A stretch of 42,504 nt of DNA from an uncultured Pseudomonadota bacterium (GTDB lineage Bacteria; Myxococcota_A; UBA796; SXON01), in the NCBI GenBank assembly GCA_903900265.1, contig CAIUMM010000205.1, positions 1-42,504 on the forward strand, read 5' to 3'. The notes beneath the pieces were generated by a model. That model worked only from the letters and a program-made list of their open reading frames with translations, was not told where the DNA came from and did no database searches. A program made the position numbers and the translations under genes. Shown here in pieces: positions 33,143 to 42,504 of the stretch (within the stretch, counting starts at the first letter, position 1; every line of letters begins with the position of its first letter).

Positions 33143-34504
33143 ATGCAAACCGCCACCGCTCGCCGCGCACCCGCCTGGATCGTAGCGATCCTGCTCGCTC
33201 CTACCTTCGCTTGCACCGCCGACGTCGGTATCCACGACGTCGTAGCGACCCTCGACCCCAACATCGCCGATGTGGTGCACGTCACGTGGACCACCGACAC
33301 GCCGACCTTCGGCGCCGTGGAATTCGGCACCGACACCGCCTACGGCCAGGCCAGCCCCACCGAACCGGAAGCGACGACCGAGCACAGCGCGACGTTGCTC
33401 GGCTTGTACGCCAACTCCGACTACCACTTCCGCGTGCTCGGCACGCCCGAGGGCGGCGAGGTTCAAGCGGGCGACGACGCGGTCACGACCACCGGGGTGC
33501 TCCCCTCCGAGGTGCCCGATGTCGCGATCGTCACCGCATTCGACTCCGCCAACGCAACGCCGCTGGTGCTGGCCAGCTGGGAGTCCATGGACCAAACCGA
33601 GAACAGCCTCTTTGTCTTCGATCAGGACGGAGCTGTGGTCTGGTACTGGCTGCCGACGATCGGCCTCAACGCGGTGCACGCGCTCGCGGACGGAACGGGC
33701 GTCTACTACGTGGATTCCGTGCCCGAGATGGGCGCAGACGCAACCCTGACCATCGTCACCTACGACGGTCAGGCGACGTCCTTTCCCTGTGCCTATTGCC
33801 ACCACGACGTCACCGAGCTGGCCGATGGCAGCTTCGCGACCGTGCGAAGCACCTTTCAGGAGATCGCTGGCGAGCGGATCGGCGGCGATCAGGTCGTCAC
33901 GATCGCGGCAGACGGCACGCTCACGGTCGTTTGGGATGCGTTCGACCACCTGACCGTCGTCGAGAACATTGGATGGGACGCCGGTCAGCTGCCAGGAGCC
34001 GCCGACTGGACGCACGCCAACGGCATCGCCTACGACGCGGTCTCGGACTCCTTCTTGTTGTCGCTCTACGGCCCGGAGACGGTGGTGTCGATCCAACACG
34101 CGACCGGAGCCACCAACTGGGTGCTCGGCGGACCGGACAACCAGTTTGCAGGCGGCGAAGACATCGGCGTGAACCACGCGCCCGAGTTCTCGGAGGAAGG
34201 AGTCGTGTTGTTCAACAACGGTCGCTCAGCCGGCGGCTCCAAGGTTGTAGAATGGGCCGTCGACCCCATGAACCTCACCGCGGAACAGACGTGGTCCTGG
34301 GCACCCGAAGCCCACCCCTTCACGCCGGTGCTCGGTGACGCGCACCGCTACGCAGACGGCGCGGTGTTGTCCGCGTGGGGCATCACCGGGCACATCTTGC
34401 TGTCCGATGCAGACGGCGTCATCGTAGGCGACGCAGCGGTGACGGCCGCGTCCCTGCCGGTCAATGTCGGCCAAGTCACCCCGATCGTCAGCCTGTATCC
34501 CTAA
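33143..34504 (+). CDS. Arylsulfotransferase (ASST)-like lipoprotein, copy 1
   Basis: The 453-residue product has a signal sequence ending TFAC (lipobox Cys24). An N-terminal Ig/fibronectin-like domain follows (about 30-115; VHVTWTTDTPTFGAVEFG), then a beta-propeller of the ASST type. Three histidine motifs stand out: CHHDVTEL, DWTHANGIAYD and NHAPEF. They occupy the order expected of the active-site histidines in arylsulfate sulfotransferases. Also typical are WVLGGPDNQF and the final VTPIVSLYP. It may transfer sulfate between phenolic compounds at the cell surface, but activity is unproven. It is a diverged paralogue of the convergent gene at 34526-35884. Its ATG lies 9 bp after the SDR stop, with GCGGAG adjoining it. 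Confidence 0.85.
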   Translation: MQTATARRAPAWIVAILLAPTFACTADVGIHDVVATLDPNIADVVHVTWTTDTPTFGAVEFGTDTAYGQASPTEPEATTEHSATLLGLYANSDYHFRVLGTPEGGEVQAGDDAVTTTGVLPSEVPDVAIVTAFDSANATPLVLASWESMDQTENSLFVFDQDGAVVWYWLPTIGLNAVHALADGTGVYYVDSVPEMGADATLTIVTYDGQATSFPCAYCHHDVTELADGSFATVRSTFQEIAGERIGGDQVVTIAADGTLTVVWDAFDHLTVVENIGWDAGQLPGAADWTHANGIAYDAVSDSFLLSLYGPETVVSIQHATGATNWVLGGPDNQFAGGEDIGVNHAPEFSEEGVVLFNNGRSAGGSKVVEWAVDPMNLTAEQTWSWAPEAHPFTPVLGDAHRYADGAVLSAWGITGHILLSDADGVIVGDAAVTAASLPVNVGQVTPIVSLYP

Positions 34505-34507
34505 GCA

Positions 34508-34524
34508 TCGGCACAAAAAGCCGA
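34508..34524. terminator. Small hairpin between convergent paralogues
   Basis: TCGGC (34508-34512) and GCCGA (34520-34524) pair around ACAAAAA, in the 21 bp between the two convergent stops. With only a 5-bp stem and no clean T-run on either side, it is at best a weak bidirectional terminator. Confidence 0.25.
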
Positions 34525-34525
34525 G

Positions 34526-35884
34526 CTATTCCGCGTAGAAGCTGGACAGCACCGTGACCTGCCCAATGGTGGTGCCATAAGGCACCGCGATCTCGCCGTT
34601 GATCTGGCCCGAGGCGTCGAGGGTCTGAATGCGACCGGTGTAGCCCCAAGACGACAGGGCGCTGCCATCTTCGAAGCGGTGCACATCGCCCAAAACCGGG
34701 GTGAATTGGTTGGTGGGCGGCGTGTGGCTCCACGCGACCGCGGCGGTCATCGCCGACGTGTCCAGCGTGTACTCCACGAGGCGCGATCCACCGGAGACCG
34801 TGTTGTTGTCAAACAACCGGACGCCGCCCGCAAAAAGCTCCGGCGCGTGCTGCGGGCCGAAGTCATCGGACGCCGAGAGCGAAAACTCGCCGTCGGTACC
34901 CCCCAACACCCAGCGCTGCGCACCGGTAGACGCGTCGATCGCGACGATCTCATGCGCGTTCCAAAGCGAGAGCGCGAAGGTGTCGGAGTCCGCATCGTAG
35001 ACCACGCCGTTCACGTGGGTCCAATCCGCGAAGCCCGCCGAGCCGATGTAGTCCCAGCCGTCGTTGCGCGTGACCGGCAGGTTCTCAAAAGCGTCCCAGA
35101 GCACGCTCACCGAGGCGTCGTCCTGCACGCGGATCAGCTGATCGCCGCCGACGAGCACACCGTCGATCTCCTGGTAGGTGGTGCGGGCGACCGCGTAGGA
35201 ACCATCGTCAAGCTGCTCGGCGTCATGGTGGATCTGCGGCACCGCGATCACGTCGGCGGTGCCGTCCCAGCGCACCACCTCGAGCGCGCTGGCATCGGCG
35301 TCCTGAAGCTCAAACTTGATGAAGTAGACCCCCGAGCCGTCCATCAGCGGGCGCACACAGGCGACTTCGGTCTCGACCCGGTGGTACCAGACCACCGCGC
35401 CGTCGGTGTCGAGCACGACGACGTAGGAGTAGGAGGCGTCAGGCGAAATGATGCTGGTGATGAGGAACGGCCCGGCCGCGGCGTTGTCCCAAGGGACGTT
35501 CTCGGTCACTTCGGGCAGGTCGTCCGGCAGCGCACCGGTGGTCAACGCCGCGTCGGCGCCGAGCGTGACCTCGCCGTCCGCTTCGGCCGCAGCCGCAAAA
35601 TGGAGCTCGGAGTCCGGCTGCAAGCCGTAGATCGTCGCCGTGTGCTCAGTGCTCTCTGCCGTTTCGAGCGGGGTCTGCATGCCGTAGGCATCGGAGTCCC
35701 CGAAGACGACGTAGCCGGTGGTCGGGGTCTCGGTCGTCCACGTGGCGTGCGCCACGGTGGCGATGTTGGGATCGAGCGTCACGGTGACGTCGCCGACGGC
35801 GATGGCGGAGGACCGCTGGCAGCCCGCAGCGAGCGAGAGGAGCGGGACGAGCGAGAGGATCGGCAGGACAGGTACAGCGCGCAT
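34526..35884 (-). CDS. Arylsulfotransferase (ASST)-like lipoprotein, copy 2
   Basis: The 452-residue product begins with a signal ending LAAGC (lipobox Cys22). The layout is the same as the facing gene: an Ig-like domain (DVTVTLDPNIATVAHATWTT, about 30-115), then a propeller with IHHDAEQL, DWTHVNGVVYD and QHAPEL, RWVLGGTDGEF and a closing TTIGQVTVLSSFYAE. The three histidine motifs are conserved between the copies while most other positions differ, so both are probably functional and the duplication is old. It lacks the Cys pair next to the first His motif (CAYCHHD) of copy 1. No operon partner; the hydrolase gene upstream ends 8 bp before its start and is on the same strand, so the pair may be co-transcribed. 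Confidence 0.85.
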   Translation of the reverse strand: MRAVPVLPILSLVPLLSLAAGCQRSSAIAVGDVTVTLDPNIATVAHATWTTETPTTGYVVFGDSDAYGMQTPLETAESTEHTATIYGLQPDSELHFAAAAEADGEVTLGADAALTTGALPDDLPEVTENVPWDNAAAGPFLITSIISPDASYSYVVVLDTDGAVVWYHRVETEVACVRPLMDGSGVYFIKFELQDADASALEVVRWDGTADVIAVPQIHHDAEQLDDGSYAVARTTYQEIDGVLVGGDQLIRVQDDASVSVLWDAFENLPVTRNDGWDYIGSAGFADWTHVNGVVYDADSDTFALSLWNAHEIVAIDASTGAQRWVLGGTDGEFSLSASDDFGPQHAPELFAGGVRLFDNNTVSGGSRLVEYTLDTSAMTAAVAWSHTPPTNQFTPVLGDVHRFEDGSALSSWGYTGRIQTLDASGQINGEIAVPYGTTIGQVTVLSSFYAE

Positions 35885-35892
35885 GTGAATGC

Positions 35893-37521
35893 CTATCCGC
35901 CCATCAACCAGATGGCGCTGTCGATCCGAAGCACCGCCGCGCCCGAAGTCTCAAAGCGCACCTCAGCATCGGCAGCAGCGCTCGGCGTATACGAAAGGAA
36001 GGTGCTCTCAAATTGCCGAACCAGCGCCCCCGCGGCTGTCGAACCGGGCGACGCAAGGTCGCCCGCGGTCAACGACAACGTGCCGACATCGACGCCGGCT
36101 TCTGAGACAACAATACGTCCGACATACTCGGTGGTTGGGAGCCCCGCGGTCTCCAGCTCGAGGGTGACGGCGACGCGCGTCGGCACGCCAGCGATCACCG
36201 TGTCCGGCACCGCCGCGCGGTACAGCACGCCGACCTCCCCCACCGCGGACTCCCGCTCGGCACCGCCCGAATAGCGCGAGTAGTCCTGATCTTCCTCGGC
36301 CGTGTGCACTACGCCTACGCAGGCCGCCGCGACGCAACCGGACTCGGCCTCCTCCACCTGCATGTCGGCGCCTTCGAGGAACTCATACAGCGCCCAAGTG
36401 TAGTACCCGTTGGGCAGCGACAAATACACAGTTTGTACGTGGTGATCGGTGGTTGGGAACGGCCGGTTGAAGTCATGCGTGCCGGCGCCGCGCGCGGGGA
36501 GACCGGCGGCTACCGCCACCTCCATCTCCTGTCCGTAGCGGGGCTGCATGTTGAGATCCTGCTGGTTCCACGCCACGAACAAGCGAGGCGAAAAACCACC
36601 TTCGGTGATCTCCCAGTCCGCGGAGCCGGACTGGTAGCGGTCGTAGATCACGCCGTTTGGGTTGCCGTCAGCGTCATAAGGCGGGCCGCCGAACACGTCT
36701 TCGAGGTCCCCGGTCTCCGGGAGACCGTCCGAGCCGGGCAGCTCGTAGTAGCTGAAGAAGCTCGAGAAGCCCGAGTCCATGATCACCGCGGCGAAGCCGC
36801 CGTCCCGGTACGCGCTGCTGACCGCCGTCCCGCCACCCGCCGACGTTCCCCAAAGATACTGCTTCGCGCGATCCACCCCAAACCCGGCGCCCCCGGCGCG
36901 CATGAAGTCGAGCACGCGCGACTCGTGGTAGCCGCCAAAGTGGTGCACCGGGTCGACCGGGTCGTCCGGACCGAGGCCCTGCCAGCCGTCGCACCAGTCG
37001 TTGCGCGGGAGCACCATCACCCAGCGGCGCTCGGCAGCCATCCACGCCAAGGAGCGGGAGCCGTCGGTCTGCGTGGTCAGCCAGTTGTCGAGGTGCACCT
37101 CCTGACATTGGCGCGGCATCGAGGTTCGGTCGTCGCCGATCGCGCCGCCATGGTGGAACAGCACCATCGGCAGCTCTTCATCGGGCCGCGCGTCCGCCGG
37201 CATCAGCACGTAGAACACCGGCTCCGCATCCGGAAATGGCGAGGTGTAGGCGTCCGGCGCAGCCGCGGTCACCCGATACTCAGCGACGGCGTAGCCCACG
37301 CTCGAAAACGTGGTGACGTCGAGGTTCTGGAGGACGATGCCCGCCGTCGCGGCGGTGTCGGTGGTGTCCGTCGTATCGGTGGAGTCGGAGTCCCCGCTGT
37401 CGGAGTCGCCGCTGTCAGAGTCCCCGCTGTGCGAGTCGACGATGGGGGGGCCGGAGTCATCGACGGGCCGATCATCCGAGCCCCGCACGCAGGATTGGAG
37501 GACGACAAGGGAGAGCAGCAT
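35893..37521 (-). CDS. Secreted alpha/beta-hydrolase lipoprotein with Asp/Ser repeat linker
   Basis: The 542-residue product has a very short signal (MLLSLVVLQSC, Cys11) followed by an acidic linker to residue about 58, with SGDSD units and then TDTTDTTDT. The hydrolase domain (about 100-400) shows LPMVLFHHGGAIG (oxyanion region), YLWGTSAGGGTAV (nucleophile GxSxG) and a late TTDHHVQTV that may supply the catalytic His. A C-terminal beta-rich domain of about 120 residues (from GVLYRAAVPDTV) looks like a carbohydrate-binding or jelly-roll module. Substrate unknown; an esterase/depolymerase of the cell surface is likely. Same strand as the ASST-like gene, 8 bp away. Start ATG 37521 begins the signal sequence. 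Confidence 0.8.
   Translation of the reverse strand: MLLSLVVLQSCVRGSDDRPVDDSGPPIVDSHSGDSDSGDSDSGDSDSTDTTDTTDTAATAGIVLQNLDVTTFSSVGYAVAEYRVTAAAPDAYTSPFPDAEPVFYVLMPADARPDEELPMVLFHHGGAIGDDRTSMPRQCQEVHLDNWLTTQTDGSRSLAWMAAERRWVMVLPRNDWCDGWQGLGPDDPVDPVHHFGGYHESRVLDFMRAGGAGFGVDRAKQYLWGTSAGGGTAVSSAYRDGGFAAVIMDSGFSSFFSYYELPGSDGLPETGDLEDVFGGPPYDADGNPNGVIYDRYQSGSADWEITEGGFSPRLFVAWNQQDLNMQPRYGQEMEVAVAAGLPARGAGTHDFNRPFPTTDHHVQTVYLSLPNGYYTWALYEFLEGADMQVEEAESGCVAAACVGVVHTAEEDQDYSRYSGGAERESAVGEVGVLYRAAVPDTVIAGVPTRVAVTLELETAGLPTTEYVGRIVVSEAGVDVGTLSLTAGDLASPGSTAAGALVRQFESTFLSYTPSAAADAEVRFETSGAAVLRIDSAIWLMGG
37387..37431 (-). repeat. 15-bp tandem repeat, three copies, in a lipoprotein linker
   Basis: Three units of the form RGAGTCSCCGCTGTS encode Asp-Ser-Gly-Asp-Ser blocks in the linker of the hydrolase lipoprotein. 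Copies differ at two or three bases. Unit gain or loss would keep the frame. Confidence 0.8.
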
Positions 37522-37570
37522 GGGTTCGCGCCGGATTCGGGGAGGGTCAGGGGAAACGGGTCTGGGCGGG

Positions 37571-39601
37571 TCAGCGAGCGCGCTCCGGAGACGGGAGCTC
37601 CGCGGTCAGCACCGAGGCGTCATCGTTGTGGACGTAGAGGAGGCGCTCGCCCCACGCAGCGTCCCAAAGCGGGATGCCCGGAAGGATGGTGGAGGTCGCG
37701 ATGGAGACGCGGCTAACGACCTCGCCGGTAGGGTCAAGCTCCACCACCTCATCGGATGTCGCGTCCCAACCGACGAGATCACCGCCACGAGCGCCCAACA
37801 CTTGGGTCAGCGCGCGCTTGCCATCCGGCAGCTCCTCAAGCGTGAGCGGGTCGATCCCGTGCCCGCCGACGTAGAGCCGCTCCCCGTCGGTCCACAGCGG
37901 ATCCGGCACCGCCGCGTAGCCCAGCTCGCGGGTGACCGAGACCGGCAGCAACACCGACAGCGCGATCTCCGACTGTCCAGCTTCGATGCGGGTCAAGCGC
38001 CCCTCGACCGTGTTCAACACGACGTAGGCATCGCCGACCACGACCACCCGCTGCACGCCGATGGTGTCGGGATCGTCCGCCGGATTCCCGGCGAGCGCCC
38101 AACGCTGCACCGTCGCGCCGGAGCTCGGCTCGACGGCCACGAGCGCGTTGGCTTGGGCGTCGGCCACCAAGAGCACGCCGCGCGATTCGTCATACGCGAG
38201 GTCGTCAAAAACGAGGCCGATGTTGTCATCCAACCCGAGGTCGTAGTGCGCGAGGACGTCCAGAGAGTCGCGGTCAAAGGCCCAGAGCTCCTGGGTCAGC
38301 CCGTCGAGCACGAAGAGCGTCTGCCCGACGACGGTCGGCTGCACGGGCCAACCGTCAAAGGGCGTGGTCTTGAGCACCTCGCCGGTCGACAAGTCGGCGC
38401 GCCCAAGGGTGCGGCTCAAGCGCCCGGTGACCCAGACGATGCCGGGGCTATCGTCGGCGATCGCGACGGACTCCAGATCCACGCCCAACTGCACACGTTG
38501 AACCAGCGCTCCAGTCTGCGGGTCGTAGGCTTGGGCCTCGCTTGTACCCTCAGAGTTCATCCAAATGTAGCCGGTCTCCCCGTCCACGCCGCCATGGCCG
38601 CTGTTCTTGCCGGTCGAGAACGTCGCGCCCGTCGGCACCAGCGACGCGTCCAACCAGCGCGCGATGCCCCAGTTGGGCCCGCGCAGCGTGGCGTCTCCGA
38701 TGCGGTCGAGCACGAGCACGTCCGCCCCCGCAGGCGATTCAGGGACCACCAGCGCCTGCTTGTTCTCTTCGCCGAGGGTGAGCTTCTTGGGCGTGACGCC
38801 GTCGCATCGCGCCTCGCCTACAAAGTCTTGGTTGGGGAGCAAAAAGCGGCCGTCGAGCGCTTGGGTGACGGTGTTGCCCGAGGCGGATGCCGGGCAGGTC
38901 CGCGACAACGCAAGTCCGTCCAGCGTGTAGACCTCGACCTCGGTGCCGCCAGCGTCGAGGATCTCCGAGACGACCACGGCGGTGCCCCCATCGGCGATCC
39001 CAATACAGCTGCCTGAGCCTTCGAGCTGCGCGCGGGCGAGCTCGGCGCCGTTGGCATCGACGCGCACGATCCAAGACACGCGCGCAGCGTCGTCGCCCAT
39101 CAACACCGCCCCGCCGTCTCCCGCAAGCGCGATGATGCCCTCGATGCGGCCTAAGCCAAGGTCAAAGCCGTCCAGTTGGCCGGTCTCCGGGTTGAGGCGC
39201 GAGAGCACGCGCTGGCCGCTGATCCAAACCGACCCGCGCCCGTCCATCACCGCCTCGGGCAGCGAAGGCTGACCGCCTACGTCGTAGACCCCAAGCAGCG
39301 CCGCCGCGTCGATGTCGATCACCGCGACCGCGCCGGAGACGAGGCTCGTGGCAAAGGCCCGGCGGCGCGCGGTGTCGACCGTGACGCGGGTCGCCATGAG
39401 CAGATTGGTCTGCCCTTCCGGCAAAAACCGGGCAGGCACGGCCGGATCGAGCGGCGGTTTGGCGGTGTCGTCCGGCGAGTCATGCACCGAGTCCGTCGCC
39501 GAATCGTCGATGGGGAACGACGAATCTTCCGAGCGGCGCGTGCAGCCCGACAAGGCCAGCGAGAGCAGCAGAGGCGCGAAGAACCACACGTTGTGCACCA
39601 T
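37571..39601 (-). CDS. Large beta-propeller lipoprotein
   Basis: The 676-residue product begins MVHNVWFFAPLLLSLALSGC (lipobox Cys20), then an Asp/Ser/Thr-rich linker (to about 50). From there to the end it repeats a four-strand blade pattern: SGAVAVIDIDAAALLGVYDVG, GSVWISGQRVLSRLNPETG, GIVWVTGRLSRTLGRADLSTG, ELWAFDRDSLDVLAHYDLG, GVLLVADAQANALVAVEPSSG and others. This is the YncE/SMP-30/NHL-like propeller style; the length could form one large or two propellers. No catalytic motif is seen; surface binding or reporting is the likely role. It ends 49 bp upstream of the start of the hydrolase gene on the same strand, so co-transcription is possible. A 58-bp palindrome lies 41 bp upstream of its start. 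Confidence 0.82.
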   Translation of the reverse strand: MVHNVWFFAPLLLSLALSGCTRRSEDSSFPIDDSATDSVHDSPDDTAKPPLDPAVPARFLPEGQTNLLMATRVTVDTARRRAFATSLVSGAVAVIDIDAAALLGVYDVGGQPSLPEAVMDGRGSVWISGQRVLSRLNPETGQLDGFDLGLGRIEGIIALAGDGGAVLMGDDAARVSWIVRVDANGAELARAQLEGSGSCIGIADGGTAVVVSEILDAGGTEVEVYTLDGLALSRTCPASASGNTVTQALDGRFLLPNQDFVGEARCDGVTPKKLTLGEENKQALVVPESPAGADVLVLDRIGDATLRGPNWGIARWLDASLVPTGATFSTGKNSGHGGVDGETGYIWMNSEGTSEAQAYDPQTGALVQRVQLGVDLESVAIADDSPGIVWVTGRLSRTLGRADLSTGEVLKTTPFDGWPVQPTVVGQTLFVLDGLTQELWAFDRDSLDVLAHYDLGLDDNIGLVFDDLAYDESRGVLLVADAQANALVAVEPSSGATVQRWALAGNPADDPDTIGVQRVVVVGDAYVVLNTVEGRLTRIEAGQSEIALSVLLPVSVTRELGYAAVPDPLWTDGERLYVGGHGIDPLTLEELPDGKRALTQVLGARGGDLVGWDATSDEVVELDPTGEVVSRVSIATSTILPGIPLWDAAWGERLLYVHNDDASVLTAELPSPERAR

Positions 39602-39642
39602 AGCCGTTCCGCCGGCGCGGCGGCTACAGCGGAGATCGGGGA

Positions 39643-39700
39643 GGTGTCAGGTTGTTACCATTACACTTTCCGGAAAGTGTAATGGTAACAACCTGACACC
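39643..39700. repeat. Perfect 58-bp palindrome, copy 1
   Basis: Both arms are exact reverse complements around CC|GG (centre 39671/39672), starting GGTGTCAGGTTGTTACC. On the plus strand it is followed by CTATTTTTTA, so a transcript would form a strong terminator-like hairpin. The second copy lies at 40541-40598. Such units resemble REP/MITE-type palindromes mobilised in trans by IS200/IS605-like (TnpA-REP) transposases; none is present here. Confidence 0.92.
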
Positions 39701-39742
39701 CTATTTTTTAGGCGTTCATCCGATACCGGATGTCAGCGCCGC

Positions 39743-40363
39743 TCAGCCGCAGCCGGTGTCGTCGCTGCCGGTGCCGGGGTCGCCGGGGTCTCCAGGCTCA
39801 ACCGCGCCGGTGTCGTCGCCGGGATCTACAGGCTCGACCGCGCCAGTATCGTCGCCGCCAGGGTCAACCGCGGCCGTGTCCTTCAGCGCGCCCTCGATGG
39901 CGATGTTGAGGGTGTAGCTGCAGTCTGCGGTGTGTACGTCGAGCACGCCGGAGGCGTGGTGCGCGTCGATCACCGTGGCAGTGATGCGCGCGAACGAGGG
40001 GGCTTCGGGCGCGCTGGTCGGCGCCGCTTCGGTAGCCTCGACGGGCTCGGGTTCGCCCGGCTCGCCCTTCACCCGAAGCATCCCTTCGGCCATGCCCCCG
40101 CGGAACATCAGCCCGTCGAGGTCAAACCGAACCGCATCGCTCCCGGATTGACGGTCCGCCGCGAGCCAACCATCGGCTGCCAGACCGAGGAACTCCGCCG
40201 GACGGGCGCCGCGACATTCGACCTGCTCGACGCCGGTCACGGTCACCGTGTACGCGCCAAGAACCAACGCGGGGGCCTCTACGGGGAGCGGATCCGGTGA
40301 CGAACGGTTGCAACCGTCGACGGTGCTGACGTACAGAAAGGCGATGGCGAGGATGACGATCAT
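39743..40363 (-). CDS. Small lipoprotein with C-terminal Asp/Gly/Pro repeats
   Basis: The 206-residue product starts at ATG 40363, supported by CGGAGTTCCCC upstream. A signal core (IVILAIAFLYVSTVDGC) gives a possible lipobox Cys at residue 18. The middle (about 30-165) is a beta-rich domain with two Cys (VECRG and TADCSY) and an acidic insert (GEPGEPEPVEATEA). The C-terminus repeats DDTGAVEP and DPGDPG and ends GCG. Family not recognised; the pattern ARITATVIDAHHASGVLDV with paired Cys resembles secreted single-domain proteins. The gene sits exactly between the two 58-bp palindromes, its stop 43 bp from one and its start about 180 bp from the other. The repeats make the low-complexity tail prone to length change. 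Confidence 0.7.
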   Translation of the reverse strand: MIVILAIAFLYVSTVDGCNRSSPDPLPVEAPALVLGAYTVTVTGVEQVECRGARPAEFLGLAADGWLAADRQSGSDAVRFDLDGLMFRGGMAEGMLRVKGEPGEPEPVEATEAAPTSAPEAPSFARITATVIDAHHASGVLDVHTADCSYTLNIAIEGALKDTAAVDPGGDDTGAVEPVDPGDDTGAVEPGDPGDPGTGSDDTGCG

Positions 40364-40486
40364 GGGGAACTCCGTGGGTGCAACCATGGGGTTCAAGGTC
40401 CATGCCAACGTTGTAAATGTTTGAAATCACGTAGGTCGCGCTTCATCGACAGGGCCGACCGCGACATTTGTGTCCCTGCCGCAAAA

Positions 40487-40518
40487 TTCCGAGCCTTCGG
40501 GATACCGAAGGCTCGGAA
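40487..40518. other. Perfect 14-bp-stem hairpin in the intergenic region
   Basis: TTCCGAGCCTTCGG (40487-40500) and its exact reverse complement (40505-40518) enclose GATA. A smaller 6-bp inverted repeat (ACCTAC/GTAGGT, 40526-40543) follows and runs into the second palindrome. No T-run follows directly, so it may be a transcript-processing hairpin, an attenuator or a protein-binding site rather than a simple terminator. Confidence 0.7.
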
Positions 40519-40538
40519 CGGTTGAACCTACCTAAAAG

Positions 40539-40600
40539 TAGGTGTCAGGTTGTTACCATTACACATTCCGGAAAGTGTAATGGTAACAACCTGACACCTA
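40539..40600. repeat. Palindrome copy 2 (62 bp, one mismatch)
   Basis: Identical to copy 1 over the 58-bp core except for one base (A at 40565, T in copy 1), which breaks one pair of the stem; the arms extend two further bases on each side (TA...TA). It lies 22 bp before the acetyl-CoA synthetase start, so it would form a hairpin in that gene's leader if transcription begins upstream. Confidence 0.92.
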
Positions 40601-40621
40601 GTCTCTGGATACTACGCCCCG

Positions 40622-42504
<1,883 letters not shown>

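Noticed and set aside
32129..34177. 682-codon minus-strand frame opposite the SDR and ASST-like genes
   Set aside because: Both plus-strand genes have clear motifs and ribosome binding sites; this frame is their shadow.

Overview
The window is G+C-rich (about two thirds by eye) and looks like a chromosomal segment from a myxobacterium-like delta-lineage organism (Myxococcota or a close relative). The clues are a MYXO-CTERM-like C-terminal tail, a DUF2330 protein, and nine predicted lipoproteins, several with Asp/Thr/Ser-rich linkers after the lipid-anchored cysteine. Others are an S46 dipeptidyl-peptidase, FG-GAP and beta-propeller surface proteins, and a recurrent GGAG-N6-8-start ribosome binding site. 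This assignment is inference.

Region 1 (1-1486) holds the start of an SDR-type epimerase gene, cut by the window edge, and an Old Yellow Enzyme family reductase.

Region 2 (about 1487-11547) is a compact minus-strand defence island: DUF499 ATPase -> DUF3780 protein -> DUF1156 DNA methyltransferase -> PLD/SNF2 helicase -> XRE regulator. The first four genes are coupled by start/stop overlaps. The island is bracketed by direct repeats made from the 3' end of the reductase gene (1335-1486 and 11548-11690, the last 106 bp identical). It therefore looks inserted at the overlapping 3' ends of two convergent genes and rebuilt both ends, although no integrase lies inside. DUF499/DUF3780/DUF1156/helicase sets are known anti-phage-associated families; the insertion architecture is the unusual part.

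Region 3 (11653-19016) is envelope and housekeeping: an M23 peptidase with FG-GAP repeats and an odd Trp-repeat signal peptide, lipoproteins, a GST-like protein, a DUF2330 protein and a LysR regulator.

Region 4 (19046-22852) is one 1268-residue gene of visibly lower G+C joining an Mrr-like nuclease domain, a DEAH helicase and nine helicase-associated (HA) repeats. It is a candidate stand-alone DNA-targeting defence protein.

Region 5 (22945-34504) contains a divergent S46 dipeptidyl-peptidase / POT-like transporter pair (peptide scavenging), a SUMF1-fold lipoprotein, an esterase, small proteins, a CpxP/Spy-like plus response regulator plus histidine kinase operon, an ankyrin membrane protein, an SDR and an arylsulfotransferase-like lipoprotein.

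Region 6 (34526-42504) has a convergent paralogue of that last protein, a secreted hydrolase, a beta-propeller lipoprotein, a small lipoprotein gene boxed between two near-identical 58-bp palindromes, and an almost complete acetyl-CoA synthetase gene. No rRNA, tRNA or CRISPR array was seen.
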